This document shows, piece by piece, positions 1 to 6,270 of a stretch of 10,408 nucleotides of DNA. Source of the stretch: JAFHCF01 sp048497495. Its GTDB lineage: Bacteria > Pseudomonadota > Alphaproteobacteria > Rhizobiales > Ancalomicrobiaceae. The stretch is from NCBI GenBank assembly GCA_048497495.1, contig JAFHCF010000213.1, positions 1-10,408 on the forward strand. The letters are read 5' to 3'. Positions within the stretch are counted from its first letter, which is position 1. The number at the start of each line of letters is the position of its first letter. A program made the position numbers and the translations under genes. Below the pieces are notes generated by a model. That model had not been told where the DNA came from and did not search any database. It saw only the letters and a list, made by a program, of their open reading frames with translations.

Positions 1-143
1 ACGCCCCCTGACCGGGCACGACGGCCCGCATCGACGACGGGCGCGGTCGCTCGAAAGGCTCGCCGCCGCGCTTCCACCCCATTCGGCACCGGGCCGTCAC
101 CATCGCGATGCCGGGCCGCCTGTCCGATCGTCGAGAAGACGCG

Positions 144-157
144 GGCGCGATCGCGCC
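144..157. repeat. 14-bp perfect palindrome in the left non-coding end
   Basis: GGCGCGATCGCGCC reads the same on both strands. It lies in the 232-bp stretch left of the last gene, where I find no supported coding sequence, RNA gene or promoter. It could be a protein-binding site for a gene beyond the left edge or just high-GC chance. Confidence 0.4.
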
Positions 158-182
158 GTCATCGCTCGATGCCGGCGCCCTT

Positions 183-218
183 CGCTGTGACGCGAGGACG
201 GATCCTCGCGGCACAGCG
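183..218 (-). terminator. Stem-loop downstream of the second reductase, possible transcript end
   Basis: An interrupted inverted repeat begins 14 nt after the stop codon. Arms 183-189/212-218 (7 bp) and 191-198/203-210 (8 bp) are separated by one mismatch (190/211), with a 4-nt loop at 199-202. The minus-strand sequence after it is AAGGGCGCC, with no T-run, so intrinsic termination is doubtful. It marks the likely 3' end of the operon and may act as a barrier to exonucleases or as part of a Rho-dependent end. Confidence 0.5.
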
Positions 219-232
219 CTTCGGTGTGACGG

Positions 233-2608
233 TCAGCCGACGGCGTCGAAGGCGGTGACCGGCGGGGCTTCTCCCTTCCATTTCTCGACGTTGCAGATCG
301 CCGTGCCGGCGATCGTCGCCTGGGCGAAGCGCGAGGTCAGCGGCACGTCGAGCGTCAGCAGGTTCGGCGAGCCGTATTTGTCGAGCGTGCCCTTCTCGCC
401 GGGCTTCTCCGGGTCGTACCAGGCGCCCTCGTGCAGGCAGATCGTGCCCTGCAGGATGTCCGCCGTGACGATCGCCCCGGCGAGCACCTGGCCGCGATCG
501 TTGAAGAGGCGGACGATGTCGCCGTCGGCGATGCCGCGCGCCGCCGCGTCCTCGGCGTTGATGGTGACCGGTTCACGCTCGGCGACGGTGTAGGTCTTCC
601 GCGTCTCGGTGTTGCACATCTGCGAATGCAGACGGTAGGCGGGATGCGACGAGACCAGTTGCAGCGGGAACTTCTCCGCCGTTTTGGTGCCTCTCCATTC
701 CACCGGCTCGAGCCAGGTCGGGTGCGCCGGGCAGTCGTCGTAGCCGAGTTTGCCGACGTAGGGCGAGGTGAACTCGATGAGACCGGAGGCGGTCGACACC
801 GGCTTCAACAGCGGATCCTCGAGGAAGTCGGCGAGGTGGACGAAATTGCCCTTGCCCATCGGGAACTCGATGATGCCCTCTCCGGCCCAGAACTCGTCGA
901 AGTCCGGCATCTTGACCGTCTTCGACTGCGCCTTGGCCGCGTCGTAGAAGAACTGCACCCAGTCCATCTCGCTGCGGTTCTCGGTGAAGGCGGCCTCGTG
1001 GCCGAGCCGCCCGGCGAGGTCGGTCAGGATGTCGTAATCGGTGCGCGACTTGCCCTGGGGCGCCACGGCGGCGTGCGAGGCGGTGATCAGGTTCAGCATC
1101 TGACCGAGGTCGTTGCGCTCGAGGTCGCTCGCCGCCGGCAGGACGATGTCGGCGAAGCGGGCGCTCGGCGTCCACCACGGTTCCTGCACGATCACCACTT
1201 CCGGCTTGCGGAAGGCCTCGATCACCCGATTGGTGTCCTGGTGATGGGTGAACTGATTGCCGCCCGAGGTGTAGACGAGGCGGATGTCGGGATAGGTGAT
1301 CTTGCGTCCCTTGCACTCGATCGTCTTGCCCGGGTTGAGATAGGCATCCGACAGACAGGCGATCGGGAAGGGATCAGGCACCGGATTGGTGCCGGGCGAG
1401 ATGCCGCCGACCACCGGCATGGCGGCACGCGGGAAGCCACCGTCGGCATAGTGCAGACCGAAGGTCACACCGCCGCCGGGCTTGCCGATCTGACCGAGCA
1501 TGGCGCCGAGCGCGACGATCGCCCAGGGGGCCTGCTCGCCGTGATGCTGACGTTGGGTCGACCAGCCCGAGGCGATGGTGGTGCGGGTCTTCGCCATCTT
1601 GCGGGCGAGATCGCGGATCTTGTCGGCCGCGATGCCGGTGATGCCGGCGGCCCATTCGGCGGTCTTCGGCGTGCCGTCCTTGGTGCCCGAGAGGTAGGGC
1701 TCGAAGTCCTTGAAGCCCTTGGTGAAGCCGTCGATGAAGGCCTTGTCGTGGAGGTTTTCGGAGAGGAGCGTGTGCATCAGGCCGAGGGCGAGAGCGACGT
1801 CGGTGTTCGGCCGGATCGGCATCCACTCGCAGCCGAGTTCCTCGATCGTCTCCGACTTCATCGGGTCGATGGCGATCATCTCGATCCCGCGCTTCTCGGC
1901 TTCGTACCAGGCGTGGGTGCTGTAGCGACCGGAGAGGATGCGCGTGGTGGAGATCGGGTTGCAGCCCCACAGCACGATGAGCTTGGCGTTGGCGTGGATC
2001 ACCGGCCAATCGCTCGCCGCCCCGGGGCTCGACCAGGCCACCGCCGGCAGGATTTCCGAGACCGCCTGGTTGGAATAGTTGCCGAAGAAGGTCGAGGAGC
2101 CGCCGAAGCCGTTGAGGAAGCGCTGCAGCAGCGCCTCGGTGCGGTAGAAGTGGGCGTGGTTGGAGGCCCAGGAGCTCTTGCCGCGATGGAGCGAGGCATT
2201 GCCGTGCTTGGCCTTGACCCGCTGCATCTCCTCGGAGACCAGCTTCAGCGCATCGTCCCAGCTCACCTCGACGAAGTCGCGGCTGCCGCGGTTCGTCCGG
2301 TCGCTGTTCTCGCGCTTGGCGAGGAAGTCGCGACGCACCATCGGGGCCTTCGTGCGGGCACGATTGTAGAGCCGGTCGGGCATGTCGGCGAGGAGCTTCC
2401 ACGGCTCTCCGTCCTGCTTCAGCGGCTCGACGCCGACGACCTCGCCCCCCTTCTTCACCAGGAACATCGGGCCGAGCGAGGTGTTGACCAGAACCCGTCC
2501 GTCGGTCACCCCGCCGGCGCCGGAGGCGGCGCGCGCGAGGTTGGGGAGCAGGGCGACGCTGAGCGCCCCCGGGATCAGGCTGCGAATGAAGGTACTGCGG
2601 GTGATCAT
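233..2608 (-). CDS. Second DMSO/TMAO-reductase-family molybdoenzyme (TorA/TorZ/BisC-like)
   Basis: A 791-residue bis-MGD enzyme paralogous to dorA in this window. Shared blocks include RPNTDVALALG, DGTPKTAEWAA, GEQAPWAIVALGAM, SARFADIVLPAA, GYDDCPAHPTWLEP and SHPAYRLHSQ. The molybdenum ligand is predicted to be Ser179 in GNYSN, and Trp147 matches DorA Trp116. The position of DorA Tyr114 is Ser145 (GKSSW). There is no N-terminal Cys cluster. The leader TRSTFIRS followed by a hydrophobic stretch and ARAA (25-28) looks like a Tat signal, but the second arginine is Ser; the codon is AGT, one base from CGT. Substrate is uncertain: TMAO, biotin sulfoxide, methionine sulfoxide or another S/N-oxide are all possible. 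No cytochrome or chaperone gene of its own is visible; it lies 139 bp after the flavin-module fusion gene and could take electrons from that module or from DorC. Family certain, name not. Confidence 0.92.
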   Translation of the reverse strand: MITRSTFIRSLIPGALSVALLPNLARAASGAGGVTDGRVLVNTSLGPMFLVKKGGEVVGVEPLKQDGEPWKLLADMPDRLYNRARTKAPMVRRDFLAKRENSDRTNRGSRDFVEVSWDDALKLVSEEMQRVKAKHGNASLHRGKSSWASNHAHFYRTEALLQRFLNGFGGSSTFFGNYSNQAVSEILPAVAWSSPGAASDWPVIHANAKLIVLWGCNPISTTRILSGRYSTHAWYEAEKRGIEMIAIDPMKSETIEELGCEWMPIRPNTDVALALGLMHTLLSENLHDKAFIDGFTKGFKDFEPYLSGTKDGTPKTAEWAAGITGIAADKIRDLARKMAKTRTTIASGWSTQRQHHGEQAPWAIVALGAMLGQIGKPGGGVTFGLHYADGGFPRAAMPVVGGISPGTNPVPDPFPIACLSDAYLNPGKTIECKGRKITYPDIRLVYTSGGNQFTHHQDTNRVIEAFRKPEVVIVQEPWWTPSARFADIVLPAASDLERNDLGQMLNLITASHAAVAPQGKSRTDYDILTDLAGRLGHEAAFTENRSEMDWVQFFYDAAKAQSKTVKMPDFDEFWAGEGIIEFPMGKGNFVHLADFLEDPLLKPVSTASGLIEFTSPYVGKLGYDDCPAHPTWLEPVEWRGTKTAEKFPLQLVSSHPAYRLHSQMCNTETRKTYTVAEREPVTINAEDAAARGIADGDIVRLFNDRGQVLAGAIVTADILQGTICLHEGAWYDPEKPGEKGTLDKYGSPNLLTLDVPLTSRFAQATIAGTAICNVEKWKGEAPPVTAFDAVG

Positions 2609-2614
2609 CGTCGA

Positions 2615-2620
2615 TCCTTT
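2615..2620 (-). promoter_or_regulatory. Shine-Dalgarno sequence fixing the start of the second reductase
   Basis: AAAGGA on the minus strand, 6 nt before the ATG at 2608. The same frame is open upstream to an ATG at 2731, but that 41-residue extension is charged and would bury the export leader, so 2608 is the preferred start. Confidence 0.7.
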
Positions 2621-2643
2621 CGTCGTCGGGTCCGCGCCTCGCG

Positions 2644-2686
2644 GCCGCCCGACGATCGTCTGTCGGCCCTCGTCGGACCGGGCGGC
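2644..2686 (-). repeat. Inverted repeat in the leader of the second reductase gene
   Basis: In the 139-bp gap between the fusion gene and the second reductase gene, an 8-bp perfect inverted repeat (arms 2644-2651 and 2679-2686) encloses 27 nt. Overlapping one arm is a 10-bp palindrome GACGATCGTC (2651-2660). This is the longest gap between genes here, so a promoter or operator could lie in it, but I see no promoter I would defend. High GC makes short repeats common. Confidence 0.35.
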
Positions 2687-2747
2687 GGCCTCTGCCCCGT
2701 CGTCCGGATGATCCTGCGTCTCCTTCGGCACCCGTCGGCCCGGTGGC

Positions 2748-5150
2748 TCACGGGTGTGCTTCGAGCCACCTCCCGTCTGTTGGGCGGCCGTCGCCGTTCC
2801 GCCTCGGTGCAGTCGCCACGGTCTCGATCCGGCATCGGTCGCGCTCGACGAGGATCGCCTCGACGCCGGCCTCTCGCGCCGTCGCCAGACCCGCCCACCC
2901 CCGGACCATCAGCGCCGTCGCCCAGGCGTCGGCCACCGCGCAACTGGTGGCGACGGCGGTGACCGAGGCCGGCCCCGCCGTGAGCGGCCGGCCGGTCGTC
3001 GGATCGATCGTGTGGCCGCCGTCCCCGGCGAAGCGGCGGTAGTCGCCGGACGTGGCGACCGCCTTCGCGACCAGGTCGATGCGGCCGAGGGTGGTTCGGA
3101 TCCCGATCGCCGGCGCCTCGAGGCCGATCACCCAGGCGCGGCCGTCGGGTCGAGCGGCGCCGGCCCTCAACTCGCCGTCGAGCCCGACGAGATGGGCGGC
3201 GAACCCGGCGTCGTCGAGAAGCCGGGAGAGCGCGTCGACGGCCCATCCCTTGGCGATGCCGGCGAGATCGAGAGAGAGCGGCGCCCGTTTGCGCAAGGCT
3301 CGGCCGTCGAGGTCGAGCGCCGCGTGGGCGGCCACCGGCTCGGCGCGCCGGGCGCCGGCGCTCGCCCAACCCGCGCCGAACCCGGCCGCGGCCACTTCCG
3401 CCGCGAGCCCGACGTCGAAGGCGCCGCCGGACCGCCGCCCGACCTCGAGTCCGACGGCGAGGACGCCGGCGAGATCCTCGGAGATCGAGATCCAGTCGCC
3501 GAGCGGCGCCGCGTCGACGCGCAACACCTCGGACCCGGCGCGGAAGCGCGACAGCGCCGCCTCGATCCGGCCGACGCGTCGCGCCAGCGCCGTGGCGAGG
3601 GGCGCGTGGTCGAAGTCCGAGGCGACATGGACCGTCGCCGTCCAGCGCGAGCCCATCGCCGGGCCCGAGAGGACGCGTCGCTCCAGCCGGGGCGAGATGC
3701 GGCGCGGCGCGGGGACGGGTACGTCCTCGGCCGTCGGTGCCGACGTCGGTGCCGGCGCGTTCGGCCGGGCGTGGCCGAGGGCCGCCAGCAGCGTCTCGAC
3801 CCAGGCTTCGTAGTCGTTCCGCGAACGGCGATGGATGCGGTGGAGCGGCAACAGCGTGGTGGCTCCGTGGGCGCGCAGCGCCGCCTCGACGTCCTCGGCG
3901 AAGCCGCAATAGCGTCGCGCCTCACGGTCGCCGAAGCCGACGACCGCGAAGGGGGGCGGGTGCGCGAGCCGGCCGAGCCGCGCCAGAAACCGATCGGCCG
4001 AGGCCGGCGCCGTGCCCTCGCCATGGGTCGCGGTGAGGATCAGCAGGAGCCGGGCCTCGGGATAGGCGGTCGCCACGTCGTTCATCGAGGCCACGTGGAC
4101 CCGGTGACCGACGGCGGCGAGCGTCGCCGCCAGCCGGTCGGCGAAGGCCCGCGTGGTTCCGCCCTGGGTGCCGACCAGCACGATCGTGTCGGCCAGCGTC
4201 GGCCCGACGTCGCCATCCCGGCCGGTCGGCCGCCGACGCCGCGGCAGGGCGAAGACCAGGCCGGTCGCCGCCACCATCGGCACGGCCGCGGCGGCGAGGC
4301 CGAGGAGGATCGCCAGCTCCGGCAGGTCGTGGCCGGCATGGAGGCGCAAGAGCGCGGCGTATATGCGATGCAGGCTCGGTCGGGCGCGCTCGGCGGCGAC
4401 GCGGCCGGTCACCGGATCGACATGGGCGAAGCGATCGACCGTGGTGAGACGATGGACGTCCTCGGGATCGTCGGTGCGCGCCGACACCAGCTCCTCGAGC
4501 TCGGCGACCGCCACCGACCGCAACGCCGCGACCTCGCCGATCGGCAGTCGCGGTCCCTCGGCGAGCACCGCCGGAAAGGCCGGCGGCCGTCCCGCGACCG
4601 CCAGCGGAAAGAACGCGGTGGCGGCGAGACCGAGGCCGGTCACGCCGGATGCCATCAGCGGCAGGGCCACCGCGACGCCGACGGCGCGGTGGAACCGCCG
4701 CGTCCGGTCGCCGCCGCGAGCGCCTCGCGCGGCCAGGCCGAGATCGGTCGCGGCGAGGCCGAGGCCGGCGAGCGTGGCGACGGCGAGGACGAGCCGCCCG
4801 GCGTCGCCGAAGGTCAGGGTGCGGTGGATCTCGGTGGCGAGGCGGACGAGCGCGCTCTGGGGCCGGGCCGGCCGCACCTCGAAGGTGGTCGGATCGACCA
4901 CGAAGCGGCTGAGCGATCCACCGTAGCGGGCGAGGATCGTCCCGGCGGGGGTGACGGTGATCTGCTCCAGCCCGCCGTGGCGCGCGAGCCCGGCCGCGAG
5001 ATCGGCGACGGTGAGCCCCTCGGGGATCGGCGGCGGCGCCGACAGGCCCTCGCCGACGGCGTCGACGGCGAGCACCACCCCGGTGACCGCCAGAATCACC
5101 AGGAGGAGACCCGTCAGGCGGCCGAGCCAGAGGTGGAGGGCGCGCGTCAT
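2748..5150 (-). CDS. PepSY membrane / flavodoxin / ApbE FMN-transferase fusion protein
   Basis: An 800-residue inner-membrane protein with three modules. Residues 1-305 form a PepSY-type membrane unit with four likely helices (about 10-32, 116-142, 155-185, 275-303) and histidines at or near helix ends (H6, H109, H154, H271, H274) that could bind haem. Residues 322-460 are a flavodoxin domain like that of CysJ: TQGGTT (328-333), TATHGEGTAP (373-382), GFGD (405-408). Residues 490-775 are ApbE: MGSRW, SRFRAGSEV, GGAFDVG, LDLAGIAKGWAVD, VGLDGE, ATSGDYRRF, IDPTTGRP and the metal-site region ADAWATAL (740-747). ApbE transfers FMN from FAD to Thr/Ser of target proteins; the DUF2271 neighbour is the evident target. 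No NADPH-binding FNR domain follows the flavodoxin. The positive-inside rule puts residues 304-800 in the cytoplasm, unusual for ApbE. The start overlaps the DUF2271 stop (ATGA). Domain calls are firm; the electron-transfer role is inferred. Confidence 0.9.
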   Translation of the reverse strand: MTRALHLWLGRLTGLLLVILAVTGVVLAVDAVGEGLSAPPPIPEGLTVADLAAGLARHGGLEQITVTPAGTILARYGGSLSRFVVDPTTFEVRPARPQSALVRLATEIHRTLTFGDAGRLVLAVATLAGLGLAATDLGLAARGARGGDRTRRFHRAVGVAVALPLMASGVTGLGLAATAFFPLAVAGRPPAFPAVLAEGPRLPIGEVAALRSVAVAELEELVSARTDDPEDVHRLTTVDRFAHVDPVTGRVAAERARPSLHRIYAALLRLHAGHDLPELAILLGLAAAAVPMVAATGLVFALPRRRRPTGRDGDVGPTLADTIVLVGTQGGTTRAFADRLAATLAAVGHRVHVASMNDVATAYPEARLLLILTATHGEGTAPASADRFLARLGRLAHPPPFAVVGFGDREARRYCGFAEDVEAALRAHGATTLLPLHRIHRRSRNDYEAWVETLLAALGHARPNAPAPTSAPTAEDVPVPAPRRISPRLERRVLSGPAMGSRWTATVHVASDFDHAPLATALARRVGRIEAALSRFRAGSEVLRVDAAPLGDWISISEDLAGVLAVGLEVGRRSGGAFDVGLAAEVAAAGFGAGWASAGARRAEPVAAHAALDLDGRALRKRAPLSLDLAGIAKGWAVDALSRLLDDAGFAAHLVGLDGELRAGAARPDGRAWVIGLEAPAIGIRTTLGRIDLVAKAVATSGDYRRFAGDGGHTIDPTTGRPLTAGPASVTAVATSCAVADAWATALMVRGWAGLATAREAGVEAILVERDRCRIETVATAPRRNGDGRPTDGRWLEAHP

Positions 5151-5674
5151 CGCGGACCGTCTCGCGTCTGAGATCCCATTTCGAAGCGGAACCGGGCGAC
5201 GAGACCGCGACCGGTCGCGTCGACGCCGGCGGCGCTTCGGTCGAGCGGCAGGACGATTTCGGCGGGCAGGTCGGCGATGTTCTCCGCCGCCGCGTCGACC
5301 CGAAGCTGGTAGCCGGCGCCGATCAGGGCGTCGGCGACCTCGACGGTGACGTCGAGCCCGCGCCCCGCCCCGACCGAGGCGCCGGTGACGCCGTCGAGCG
5401 CGACGCTCTGCGGGCCGACGCCGCGCATCCAGCGGGCGAGGTGCGGGTAGTACTGGACCTTCTCGCCGAACACCTGGACCGTCGCCTGGAAGCGCCCTTC
5501 GGCGTCGGTGACATAGACGGCGAGATAGGCCGGATTGCCGGAGTAGCGCTCCATCGTCGCCTTGAGCTTCAGCCGCGCGGCTTGCGCCGGGCTCGCCGGC
5601 ACGAGGCCGAGCGCGAGGGCGAGGAGGGCGGCCGGCACGAGCCGACGCGAAAGCGGAGCATGACGTAACGTCAT
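5147..5674 (-). CDS. Secreted DUF2271-type protein with predicted covalent FMN site
   Basis: Small exported protein of 175 residues. The leader has SRR at residues 9-11, a hydrophobic core (about 13-26) and a cleavage site near ASPAQA (27-32). SRRLV resembles a Tat motif but also fits a Sec signal. The body resembles DUF2271 proteins: AYLAVYVTDAEG, VQVFGEK, YYPHLARWM, then the motif DGVTGAS at 94-100. This matches the flavinylation consensus D-x-x-[ST]-G-A-[ST] recognised by ApbE, with Ser100 as the predicted FMN attachment residue. I infer a periplasmic one- or two-electron flavin carrier working with the PepSY/flavodoxin/ApbE protein downstream. Both ends overlap neighbours by 4 nt (ATGA with mobB at 5671-5674 and with the fusion gene at 5147-5150). 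There is no clear Shine-Dalgarno sequence, so translational coupling is likely. The family call comes from memory of the profile. Confidence 0.8.
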   Translation of the reverse strand: MTLRHAPLSRRLVPAALLALALGLVPASPAQAARLKLKATMERYSGNPAYLAVYVTDAEGRFQATVQVFGEKVQYYPHLARWMRGVGPQSVALDGVTGASVGAGRGLDVTVEVADALIGAGYQLRVDAAAENIADLPAEIVLPLDRSAAGVDATGRGLVARFRFEMGSQTRDGPR

Positions 5675-6216
5675 GACGAGACGGCCCAGGGGGCGGTGGC
5701 GGCCGTCACCGGGCTCGGCGCCCGGCGGCCATCCCAGTCGGCGACGAAGTCGGCGATCGCCTCCGGGTCGTCGAGGTCGAGGACCGGCACGTCGACGTCG
5801 TCGAGAGGCACGTCGCTGGCCACCGCGATGATGTCGCTGCCCGGACGCCACAGGCGGTCCTTGCCGTGGGCCGGCCGATAGACCTCGATCTTGGGATGGG
5901 AATGGGCGCGGAAGCCCTCGATCAGCAGGAGATCGACCGGCGTCATGCGGTGGATCAGCGCGTCGACGTCGGGTTCGCCCTCGCAGCGATGTTCGGCGAG
6001 CAGCGCCCAGCGTTCACCCGACACCACCATGACCTCGGCGGCGCCGGCGTCGCGGTGCCGCCGGCTGTCCTTGCCCGGCCGGTCCATGTCGAAGCCATGG
6101 TGAGCGTGCTTCATCGTCGAGACGGTGAGACCCCGCGCCGTGAGGCAGGGCAGGAGTTTCTCGATCAGGGTCGTCTTGCCCGATCCGGAGCGACCGACGA
6201 GACCGAAGATGCGCAT
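5671..6216 (-). CDS. mobB: Molybdopterin-guanine dinucleotide biosynthesis adaptor MobB
   Basis: Cytoplasmic GTP-binding P-loop protein of 181 residues that assists MobA in attaching GMP to molybdopterin, giving the MGD cofactor used by DMSO-reductase-family enzymes. The Walker A motif GRSGSGKTT is at residues 8-16. Further MobB hallmarks are KHAHHGFDMDRPGKDS followed by RDAGA (about 36-59) and a Walker-B-like segment DLLLIEGF followed by HPKIEV. The start at 6216 has a good Shine-Dalgarno GGGAG and puts the P-loop at the usual position near the N-terminus. Its TGA overlaps the ATG of the next gene (ATGA, 5671-5674), so translation is probably coupled. No mobA is in the window. Its place between two bis-MGD enzymes fits a role in cofactor supply for both. 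Confidence 0.93.
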   Translation of the reverse strand: MRIFGLVGRSGSGKTTLIEKLLPCLTARGLTVSTMKHAHHGFDMDRPGKDSRRHRDAGAAEVMVVSGERWALLAEHRCEGEPDVDALIHRMTPVDLLLIEGFRAHSHPKIEVYRPAHGKDRLWRPGSDIIAVASDVPLDDVDVPVLDLDDPEAIADFVADWDGRRAPSPVTAATAPWAVSS

Positions 6217-6228
6217 GGGAGGTCTCCC
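6217..6228 (-). promoter_or_regulatory. mobB ribosome binding site with self-complementary flank
   Basis: Minus strand reads GGGAGACCTCCC directly before the ATG at 6216. GGGAG (6224-6228) is 7 nt from the start and is the Shine-Dalgarno sequence. It is followed by its own complement CTCCC, the same design as at dorD, although the 2-nt spacer is too tight to close the full hairpin. Confidence 0.5.
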
Positions 6229-6236
6229 GAAAAGGG

Positions 6237-6263
6237 GCCGGGAGCGGTGGGTCCGCTCCCGGC
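6237..6263 (-). terminator. Stem-loop between dorA and mobB, weak terminator or processing site
   Basis: A perfect 11-bp inverted repeat (arms 6237-6247 and 6253-6263) with a 5-nt loop lies 7 nt after the dorA stop codon. On the minus strand the stem is followed by CCC and then TTTT. This is a shape between an intrinsic terminator and a stable 3' hairpin: a strong stem, but a short T-run displaced by three C. Partial termination or 3'-end protection of the dorCDA message would lower expression of the mobB half. This is inference from structure only. Confidence 0.55.
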
Positions 6264-6270
6264 GATGTCG

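Noticed and set aside
13..28. CGGGC/GCCCG hairpin at the left edge
   Set aside because: A 5-bp stem with no T-run in high-GC DNA is expected by chance.
1..103. A minus-strand frame from an ATG at 103 open to the left edge (34 codons)
   Set aside because: No Shine-Dalgarno sequence, Arg-rich translation with no recognisable features, and too short to judge.
108..593. A 161-codon plus-strand frame starting in the left non-coding end
   Set aside because: Most of it is antisense to the 3' end of the second reductase; no ribosome site or recognisable motif.
2609..2731. Upstream ATG extending the second reductase by 41 residues
   Set aside because: The extension is charged and would place the hydrophobic leader internally; the ATG at 2608 has AAAGGA 6 nt upstream.
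431..2962. An 843-codon plus-strand frame opposite the second reductase
   Set aside because: Antisense shadow with an Arg/Gly/Val-rich product lacking motifs, and it runs across the intergenic gap into the next gene.
2754..5171. An 805-codon plus-strand frame opposite the PepSY/flavodoxin/ApbE fusion
   Set aside because: Almost the same extent as the minus-strand gene, with low-complexity Arg/Gly/Asp-rich translation and no recognisable motif. The minus strand carries three clear domains.
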